DNA from: a virus
DNA: 64,000 bases
Direction: 5' to 3' (one strand)
IMG/VR virus record: IMGVR_UViG_3300046002_004363
Coordinates: 1-64,000 of that record
The position numbers and the translations under genes are program-made. The notes under the pieces are model-generated. The model was not told the origin of the DNA. It did not search any database and worked only from the letters and a program-made list of their open reading frames with translations. Numbering within the stretch: position 1 is the stretch's first letter; each line of letters opens with the position of its first letter. Positions 14,216 through 23,100 of this stretch are shown in pieces.

Positions 14216-14677
14216 ATGAAGAACATTCATATAAACAACGATGATAACTACGCAACTCCTCCAGAATTTTATGAAGAGTTAAATAGTCGTTTCAACTTTG
14301 ATTTCGATCCTTGTCCTTATAACGAAGGAGAAATAGTAAATGATGGACTACAAATTGAATGGGGTTACTCTAACTTTGTAAATCCACCTTACTCTCAAAA
14401 ACTAAAAGAAGCATTTATAAAGAAGGGTATTGAAGAAATGAATAAAGGAAAGGTTTGTGTATTCTTAATACCAGTATCTACATCTACTAAGTTGTTTCAC
14501 GAATCAATAAAACCAAATGCAATTTCAATTGAATTTATAAAAGGGAGAATAAAGTTTGGTAAAATAGATAGTAATGGTAATTTTTATCTTCCACTTAATT
14601 CCAAAGGAAAGACTCAAAGCGGAACAAAAGATAGTATGATTGTCGTTTTTGATGGTAGATTTAAAAAAAACTCATAA
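14216..14677 (+). CDS. Dam-type DNA N6-adenine methyltransferase (phage family)
   Basis: The product has 153 residues. It begins with NYATPPEFYEELNSRFNFDFDPCP, typical of the phage DNA N-6-adenine-methyltransferase family (Pfam Dam), followed by the catalytic NPPYSQ at about residues 56-61 and a VCVFLIPVSTSTKLFHE strand-helix unit. It is the single-domain size usual for phages. It would methylate adenines in phage DNA to avoid host restriction; the recognition site is not known. Confidence 0.85.
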   Translation: MKNIHINNDDNYATPPEFYEELNSRFNFDFDPCPYNEGEIVNDGLQIEWGYSNFVNPPYSQKLKEAFIKKGIEEMNKGKVCVFLIPVSTSTKLFHESIKPNAISIEFIKGRIKFGKIDSNGNFYLPLNSKGKTQSGTKDSMIVVFDGRFKKNS

Positions 14678-14706
14678 AAAATACTAAATAATCAATTTTT
14701 TTTATA

Positions 14707-14714
14707 TAACTTTG
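14707..14714 (+). promoter_or_regulatory. Promoter before the PD-(D/E)XK nuclease gene
   Basis: TAACTTTG fits TAnnTTTG, about 24 bases before the GTG start at 14738 and in the only sizeable gap of this part of the operon. Confidence 0.5.
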
Positions 14715-14737
14715 ACATCAAATAAGAAATTATTATA

Positions 14738-15181
14738 GTGAAGTATGATAGAAGATTAATAAAATCGAAGAAGATTACCATTGATGGTATTAACTTCTCG
14801 TCTCGTTTAGAAGGTACAATGTACAAACTTCTTAAGGAAAACAATATAAACTTTAAATACGAGTCAGAGAGCTATACACTTTCTGACTCTTTCATTTTCA
14901 ATAATAACTACCACGCAAGGTTATCATCTGGTAAAGGTGATTATATCAATCGTGGTTTTAAGAAGGTAAATGATATGTCTTATAAACCTGACTTTGTGAT
15001 TAGACATAATGACTATTATGCAATCATAGAGACCAAAGGTTTGCCAACAGAACCTTACAATATGCGAATGAAGCTATTTAAGGGTATGTTAAATCGACAG
15101 AATATTAAATGTGACATATATGTTCCGCAAACAAATTTAGAGTGCGTAGAAACGATTAAATTAATCCTTGAAAGAATATAA
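14738..15181 (+). CDS. PD-(D/E)XK endonuclease (VSR/DUF1064-like)
   Basis: The product has 147 residues and starts with GTG at 14738. FSSRLEGTMYKLLKENNINFKYESE gives the N-terminal Glu of the fold, and YKPDFVIRHNDYYAIIETKG near residues 85-105 gives the PD...ExK metal-binding core. It resembles the small phage nucleases that precede or follow replication genes and are thought to process junctions or act in recombination. Its substrate is not evident. Confidence 0.75.
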   Translation: MKYDRRLIKSKKITIDGINFSSRLEGTMYKLLKENNINFKYESESYTLSDSFIFNNNYHARLSSGKGDYINRGFKKVNDMSYKPDFVIRHNDYYAIIETKGLPTEPYNMRMKLFKGMLNRQNIKCDIYVPQTNLECVETIKLILERI

Positions 15182-15185
15182 AGAA

Positions 15186-15416
15186 ATGGAAACTAAACAC
15201 CCAAGACACCAAGTTAATAAGGCACTCCTTGAAAGCGAGAGAATTGTATTAATCAATCGAATGATGAAAAAAATTAATCAAGCAACTGATTTCTTGTACG
15301 AGAGTATGGTAGACCACGAAAGAGCCTATACATTCTCTGCAATAGATAAGATACAATCTTACTGCGAGGAAATCAAGAATGACTTTGATAAATACCTGAA
15401 AAAAGATGGACAATAA
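15186..15416 (+). CDS. Small helical hypothetical protein
   Basis: ATG at 15186 gives 76 residues; an upstream TTG within the nuclease gene is less likely. The product has long helices (ERIVLINRMMKKINQATDFLYESM). It overlaps the start of the next gene by 11 bases. The role is unknown. Confidence 0.6.
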   Translation: METKHPRHQVNKALLESERIVLINRMMKKINQATDFLYESMVDHERAYTFSAIDKIQSYCEEIKNDFDKYLKKDGQ

Positions 15417-16689
15417 TCTTAAAGAAAAATTATTAAATAGAGTTAGCGAACTTTATTTAGAGAGTCAAAATATAACTCAGTCTTGTATCACTGCTTGTCG
15501 TGAGAGTGATGTTGAGTATAATGATAGTTTACGGAGGTCGTTTTCAAAGAAGTTAAAAGACTTAGGTCTTACAAATGACTCTGAATCAGATAGTAATAAT
15601 TACTCAAACGATAAAGAAAAGAAGCCTAAAGGATTTACAGCAATAGGTCCTGATGGTCAGTTAATGTCTATTGAGAAGTATTGCGAGTTTTATGGTTTAG
15701 ATTGTAGTAAGATTAGGAGTTATAAATTAATATCTCACTCAGGAATACCATTTTATAATGTTGTATTTTATTCTTCGGAAGATGATGTTATGTTTAACCT
15801 TGAAGATAGCTTTGAAGAAATAGTAAAGAAACATATAAAACCAGTTGTCTTTGAAGATCTAAAGACATTAGATAATAATGATTGGTTTGATAGACTTGTT
15901 TATACTGACACCCATATAGCTATGAATGTAAATGGTAAAGATGGAGATTCTTTATATGAAGGTAAGTGGGATAAAGAAGAGGTGTTGAATAGGTTGCATA
16001 AGATGATTAGTCACGTCAAGAAATTCTCTACTTGTAATACATTGATTATAGATGATTTAGGTGATTTTATGGATGGTCTTGGAGGTAATACAACAAGAAA
16101 AGGTCACGAACTTCCTCAGAATATGAATGACAAAGAGGCTTTTGATTTAGCCTTAGAGTTTAAGATTTACTTAGTAGATGCCTTGATTGATAATTATGAT
16201 ACAATAGTTTGTAATAACATAACCAATGACAATCACTCAGGAGTATTTTCTTACTTTGTTTCTCAAGCCGTAAAGAATATTTTAGAAGCTAAATACCCTA
16301 ATAAAGTTTATGTTAACTCTATAAAGAGATTTATACACCATTACTCTGTAGGTAATCATACATTTGTGATATCTCACGGAAAAGATATTGGTGAGCAGAA
16401 GTTTGGATTTAAACCAAAGTTAGATGCTATTCAGGCTGAAAAGATAGATCAATATTGTAAGGAACATAGATTGTATAATGGTAATTACATAGAATTTAGT
16501 AAAGGAGATTCTCATCAAGCTATATATGACGACACTACAAGTAATGATTTCAGTTACTATAACTACCCAGCATTCTCTCCTCCAAGTAATTGGGTTAAGA
16601 CAAATTTTAAGAATAGCAAGTCTGGATTTAACTTTTTTAACATAGATAAAGAAAATAATACAAAAATATCAATACCTTACTGGTTTTAA
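15406..16689 (+). CDS. HTH-calcineurin-like phosphoesterase fusion
   Basis: The product has 427 residues. Residues 1-95 are helical with a low-complexity linker and a possible HTH (ITQSCITACRESDVEYNDSLRR). The C-terminal 280 residues hold the blocks of a calcineurin-like phosphoesterase in an altered form: YTDTHIAM, IDDLGDFMDG, NNITNDNHS (in place of GNHD), FVISHGKD and GDSHQA. Long phage enzymes of this sort occur in Bacteroidota phages. With the 12308 product, the phage has two such enzymes. Confidence 0.7.
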   Translation: MDNNLKEKLLNRVSELYLESQNITQSCITACRESDVEYNDSLRRSFSKKLKDLGLTNDSESDSNNYSNDKEKKPKGFTAIGPDGQLMSIEKYCEFYGLDCSKIRSYKLISHSGIPFYNVVFYSSEDDVMFNLEDSFEEIVKKHIKPVVFEDLKTLDNNDWFDRLVYTDTHIAMNVNGKDGDSLYEGKWDKEEVLNRLHKMISHVKKFSTCNTLIIDDLGDFMDGLGGNTTRKGHELPQNMNDKEAFDLALEFKIYLVDALIDNYDTIVCNNITNDNHSGVFSYFVSQAVKNILEAKYPNKVYVNSIKRFIHHYSVGNHTFVISHGKDIGEQKFGFKPKLDAIQAEKIDQYCKEHRLYNGNYIEFSKGDSHQAIYDDTTSNDFSYYNYPAFSPPSNWVKTNFKNSKSGFNFFNIDKENNTKISIPYWF

Positions 16690-16706
16690 AATAAAGTAAC
16701 AACCTT

Positions 16707-17090
16707 ATGGAAATAAATAAAGCAATAGAAATGGTATCACACTTTATGATAGCTTGTGACCAAGAAGTAAAAGGAAGACCATCTAATGTAGAAGATAAAG
16801 TAGCTTCACTTAGATATAACCTTATGTCTGAAGAGAATAGAGAGTATTTTGTGGCTTGCTTACAGAATAATAAAGTAGAAATACTTGATGCCTTAATTGA
16901 TATGGCGTATGTATTATTTGGTACAGTCGCTGCACACGGAATGACTGAAGAGTTTATCAAGGGATTTACTTTGGTCCACGAGAACAATATGACTAAGGTT
17001 CAAGATGACGGAAAGGTGTTGAAGAATCCTGATGGTAAGATTTTAAAGCCTATGGGATATACATCTGTAAATCTAAGTGCGTTACTATAA
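16707..17090 (+). CDS. MazG/PRA-PH-like nucleotide pyrophosphohydrolase
   Basis: The product has 127 residues and is all-helical in its first 90. EILDALIDMAYVLFGTVAAHGM (residues 56-77) carries the E..D acidic pair of the MazG/phosphoribosyl-ATP pyrophosphohydrolase fold, and FTLVHENNMTKV with the downstream KNPDGKILKPMGY is the typical phage variant ending. It may hydrolyse non-canonical NTPs or (p)ppGpp during infection. It is the last gene of the operon. Confidence 0.7.
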   Translation: MEINKAIEMVSHFMIACDQEVKGRPSNVEDKVASLRYNLMSEENREYFVACLQNNKVEILDALIDMAYVLFGTVAAHGMTEEFIKGFTLVHENNMTKVQDDGKVLKNPDGKILKPMGYTSVNLSALL

Positions 17091-17099
17091 AATAAAAAA

Positions 17100-17120
17100 G
17101 GAGGGGAATTTAACCCCTCC
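17100..17120. terminator. Bidirectional terminator between convergent operons
   Basis: The stem GGAGGGG/CCCCTCC has loop AATTTAA, with A-run on one side and T-run on the other, so it works for both strands. It separates the + strand replication operon from the - strand virion operon. Confidence 0.9.
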
Positions 17121-17127
17121 AATTTTT

Positions 17128-20100
17128 TTACTTATTATTTTGTTTCTTCCTTAGTATTTCAAAGTATTCATCGCTAGTATCTTCATCGAAATCATCTCCC
17201 ATCATTTCAATATATTTAATATTATCTCCTTCCATTAAATCACCTACATTATCGTAAATATACTTAGCTCTATCCCTACCTTTACTCACTTTATCTAATT
17301 TCTTTATAGCTGGAATAACAAACTTTTCACTTATCTTTTCGTTAGCTTTCTTTATAGCTTCCTTTAATATGCTTAAAGATGTTTCTTCTGATATATTCTC
17401 TTCTTTAGCAAACTCATCTAACTTGTCAGTTAACTCTTCTACTGTCATTAAATTCTCTCCACTATAATACTTATTCTCAAGTAACTTAAATGCGTCTTCA
17501 GATAGCTCTTCTTTTATCTTAGACTCCCTTACTTTATAGTAGCCTTTAGTCTTATCCATACCGCCTAACTTCTTAAGGAATTCAACCTGCTCTACTACAC
17601 TCTTGCGCATTAAATTAAGTCTTATATTCTCAATGTACTCTGCTTTTTGTTCAAAGCCCATCTTAGACAACTCGTTCATTTGCTTCTCATTTAAGAATGA
17701 TGTATTTAACGTCTTATTAGGTGTTAATCTAGGATATACAGCCTTATCTAAAGTTTCTCTAAATGTATTTAACTCTTTTTCGTACTGCTTGAATTCATCT
17801 TGAGTTACCTTACCTGTTACTAAAGACCAATAATCTTTGTAGTCATAACTTTCACTTCCAACCGCTACAACGTAGTCTATATTCTTTTTAAGTTTAGCTC
17901 CAGCAAATCCAGTTCCAGTCTCTAAAGCAAATAAGAATTGGTCTGTATTTGTGTATATCTCTTTCTTATCAATTACATTATCAATACCCCTCATTGTTAT
18001 AGATATGTTTGGTGAAGCTCCTTTTAATGCTTGCATAACCACATCTTGAGATTTAAGATCGGAAGGATTTACATCCATCTCCATAACGTCAGGACTATAT
18101 TTAATTAAAGCAGCATTCTTAATTGAAGATGTTAACGTTCCAGCAAACCCCATACTCTCAAGTATAGAATCTATAATTTTATTTCCAAACTGCAATATAG
18201 ATGTCTTCTTATCTGCTTTACTTTCCTCATCTTCATCATCACTGCCTCTAAGAGCCTCTTTTATCATTACAGGAAGTATTAGTCCAAAAGACGACATAGC
18301 TATAATCCTCTTCATCTTAGAAGCATAATCTCCATCTTTTCTTAACATTGAATTTATATCAGAACTCATCATCTCCATAATCTGTCTTGGAGATTGCAAA
18401 TATCCTCCTAAACCTAAAGCTAAAGCCCATTTCTGATAAAACGCAGTACCAGTATAGAATGGAGCATTTGATTGCAATGTCTTATTAACTTCCTCTGCAA
18501 AGAACTCATCTACATTTTCAGTAGTTGTAGTTTGCGAGTCTACTTGGTATTTACCTTTATATAGTGGTGTTAAAGCTATAACTGATATTTGGTCGAATAC
18601 TGTTGTGAATATAAGTAAGTCAGATATTAATGCTCCAGAAACCCTGTAACCTAAGTTATCATTTATACTTTGAATAGCAGCAACCTCAGCATTATCTTTC
18701 CTCTTATTTGTTCTCTCAATGTAGTTCTTCGAATTAACTATTGCGTTATAAGCTTCTTTTAATTCATTAAACTCTTTATTTCTAGTTTCTTTTTTAGCTA
18801 AATTCTTTAATGTATCTTTTAGGTATTTAAGGTTTCCTTTCTTAGCATAAGCAATTGGAATACCAGTTAACTGAGATATAGCTGAAAATGCATTTAAAGC
18901 TAACTGAGCCGCTCTAAGTGTTGATCTACTTGCTACCCAAAATCTTGATGCAGACCCTACTAAGTCTTTAGACCCCATAGATGTATTATAAGCATCGTCT
19001 CTAACTATGTTTAATATCTTTGTCTTAAACTTATCATTCCAACTTTTTCCAAATGCACTAATCATAGCCACATTGTTTCCTTCATTAGCATATAAATTCC
19101 TAACATCAGATACAATATCAGACCCTTGAACTAATGTGATAGCTTCTTTTGCTATATTGTCAAATGAACGTGTTACAGATAAATCATTAAGGTTTAAATT
19201 ACCTCCAGATGTTCTTGTAAATAAAGAAGGGAATAATAGACTATAATCAGCATTAGGATTCTCAGAATCTTCAAAGAACTCTAAAACATTGCCTTCATTT
19301 GTACCAGATAATGATTCAGCCGATAATGGATAGTATGGTATCTTTTCAGGAAGACCATTAGGGTAAACCATATCTAAAATCTCATACAAATCTCTAGTTG
19401 ACTTATCATCTTTAATTTTTAACGCATCCTCTTTACTAACATATTTTGCCTCACCTAAAGTATCATATCCTAATTTATCTAATGTAGGATTTACATAATC
19501 TCTTATATTTTCAAACAATTTAGCAGACTTATCAGCAACCTCTCTAATTCCAGGATTCTCATTTACATAAGATATAATAGCCTTAGCGTCATCAATTGAA
19601 TATGAATTTAAGAATTTATTCAATCCTTCAGGTTGTCTAAGCATATTAAATAATGCTGCAACACCTTCATTCTTCATTTTATCGAAAGGAATATATCTAC
19701 TTACAAATTGGTCTTTAAATTTCTTTATAGAAGGGTCTTTCTTAATCATTAAATCTAATTCGTCAATAATACCAAGATAGTCTCCTTCAACTTTCTTTCC
19801 ATTAACATCTATGCTAAATTGAATTTCATTTCTACCAACAAAAGACCAAAGAGGACTACTCTTATCACCACCCTTAAATATAGCAACAGCAGTCTTAATT
19901 ACATCGTATGTATTAGACTTTAAGATTCTATTATTGTTTAAGAAATTATCTTTACCAATAACATCCTTAATAAAGTTATCACGAACATCTCTAAATTCAC
20001 TTACTTTTCTACCAAGCTTCTCAGAGTAAACCTTCAGTCTATTTATCCAATTTTTATCAAGGAATTCTTTAGCTCCTTCAACTGAAAATAAAGGCTCAAA

Positions 20101-23100
20101 AAATTTATCAGCACTGAATGTTGCGGTACTATATCTTCTTCTAATGTCATTAAAAGCCGTTTTAAAGCCCTTTCTATTAGTTTCCGCACTACTAGCTACA
20201 TTTGATGTAGATATTGGATTAAAAGACACCCTACTTAGTCCTTCAGTATCTGTGATAAAGTTAGATTTACCTGATTTTGTATTCAAATATATCTTACCAT
20301 TAAAGATAACTCCACCTGAGAATTTATCGAAAATCTTATCTATTGTAGTTGACTCTAGTTTAACTGTTTTCTTAGGCTCAATACTCTTATTCTTATTTAA
20401 AGAAATTATAGCTAATCTATTTGCATTCTCTCTTGATTTAGAATCTCTTGCTTCATTTATAGCTTTTCTTGCCTTAATACCATCTTTTAATAGTTTATTA
20501 ACCTCCAAATAAAATACAGTCTTATCAGCTATTGTAGGGTTGTTTATTTTAGAGAACTTCTTCTTAGCCTCTTCAATCTTCTTCTTAAATTCATCAGTTA
20601 CTTTAGTTTTGGTAACTTTTCCAGAAGTTTTATCCTTGTAAAAAGTATCTTTAGAAGCTTCCTTGATTTTCTTGTCAAGTATAGCCTCGTCTCTTAACTC
20701 TCTTCTAAGATATAAGTCATCTATAATATCATTAATCTTTTCTGCTTGCCCCTCAAAGTTTGCATCAGTAGTATTTTGAACTAATGACGTTATTTTCTGA
20801 TAAGCAGACTTCATAATATCAGAAGCATCAAGACCAACTAAATTAGACTTTACAAATTGATTTAAGTCTTTCTTTAACTTATCAATTTCTTTAGCTCTAT
20901 TTTTCGTTATAGATATAGCTTCTTTAGCTGCACTAAATAGCTCTTGTAGTTGACTCTTAACTTCTTTTAGTGGTTTTACTTTTTCTTCACCTTGCTCGGT
21001 AGACTCTTCAGGTTTTGCTTCGGGTTCTCCTTGCTCCACTTCTTCGCTAACTGCGGTTTCTGGCTGTACAGGAATTTCACTTGTTGTTTGCTCTTGAATG
21101 GCATCTTTGTCTTCTTTTTTAGTTGATAATTGTTTTAATGCGTATTCCTTTAAATCAAAATCAGAAACAGATATATAGCCCATATCTCTAACTAGTTTTA
21201 TACCATCATTTATAGCTTCCGCAAGAGTTTTACCTGCTTTATAAGAAACCTTAATTCCTTGTAAGAACTTTTTAGCAGCGTAAGCTGGTAAGGCTATTGA
21301 AGCATCAAAAGCACCCTTACCTTTTAAATCTAAAGCACTTATAGCTTTATCTAATAGTTTCTCAATTCTATCTCTTTCATCTTTCTTAAAGCTTTCTATT
21401 AAGTTTTGAGCCTCTTGTAAATCTTTTTTATCTGCCTTTGTTTTTTTAGCTTTAAATACGCCAATAGCTTTATTTCTTGTAGCCTCATCTCTAATACCAA
21501 CAAGTTTACCTTCAGGATTTACTTGTGATACGGCAAATGTTCCATCTTGTTTTTTGGTTACTTGAAATACTCTTTGACCTACCTTAACTAAATCTTTGTT
21601 CTTAGATTTCTTAACTAATTCATCTAATATTTCTTCTTCTATTTTAGCTAATAATTCTTCTGATTTCTTTTCTTCTTCTTTAAGTTCGTTAAGTGTTTTA
21701 GATTGAAACTCTTCTCTTCTCTTTCTTCTTTCTTCAGAATTTCTTTTCTTCTCTTCTGCTTTTATTTCTTTATCTGTTTTTCCAACAACTTCTTTACCAG
21801 CCACTTGTAAATTAAGTTTTGTCTCTTTTTTGTCAGATTGCAATGAAACATCTTTTAAAATTCTCTCTGCTTTTTCTCCAGATATTCTTCTTACAAGACC
21901 AGTTTCTTTTTCTTTTAATTTAACAACAGCTTTTCCTTTTTTGTCTCTCGCTCTACTTACAAATTCATATTCTTTACCATCTATTTTTACTACTGGTATT
22001 GATTTACCTTGCTTAGCTTCCGTTCTTACTCCTTCTTGAGGGAATTTAGAAATACCAAAAGACGCTATCGGTCTGTTAGAATCTTCATTAACCTTTCCTA
22101 ACTCTATTATTTCATTATTTGTTTCAAATACAATAGTGTTTCGATTGGTATCATCTATCTTAATCATACCTTCTTTTGATCCAATATATCCTTTTTGACC
22201 GATATTATCAGATAAACTACCCTCTATTCTTTGTTCAGTAACTTCTTGTCTTAAAGCCTCTATCTCGTCTTCTGGAATAGTTATTACCTCATCTTCTTGT
22301 ATTTCTAAATCTTCATCTTTAGGCGTTACTATTTCTTCTTGTGTTTTAATGTTTTTTTTGTTAATTTCTTGTTTTTGACTGTCTGTTAAATCATTTTCAG
22401 ATATTTCAACTATGCCTGCATCTATAGCAAAAATATTTCCGTTATCATCTTTTATAAAATTGTCAGACGTATCTGATATTCTTAAAAACTTACCATCTAC
22501 ATTTACAACAAAGTTATCATTTCCTATATTTAAAAAACCTTTAGACTCTAAATAAGAAGAAACCTCTGATTGAGAAGCGGTCTCTCCTTTTAAATAATTT
22601 TGTTTATATATAGGGTTTTTAACTCCATTTTGCTCATAATAACCTATAACCTCAAGACTGCCATCTCCAATTAAATTACTTATTGAAATTGCATCCTTTA
22701 CTCTTGGCATAAACCCCTCATTACTTCCGTAAGGCTCTCCTATCTTTATAACAGTTTTTCCATCTTTACTTATATAAACAGAATGCTCACTTCCTTCAGC
22801 TAAGAATTCATAGTCATTTAAAAAATCACCAATAAAACCTTGTCTAGATAGAGAGATTTCTATTTTATCTAAGTTATTATTATTAAAATCTAACTCTACA
22901 GAATTTATTTTTTCTTGCAACCCGACATTACCTTCTTGCTGTGTTGTGCTAACGGTTTGTTCTTCGGCTGTGGTTGTAGGCTTTTCTTCACTGGTGATTT
23001 GCCCATCAGTTTGCTTTCTTTTTGCATCTTCTTCTATTTTTTGGTTATATAATTCTTTTGCTTTGTTGTTTATTGATTCTGCATTTATATTTATTAAAGT

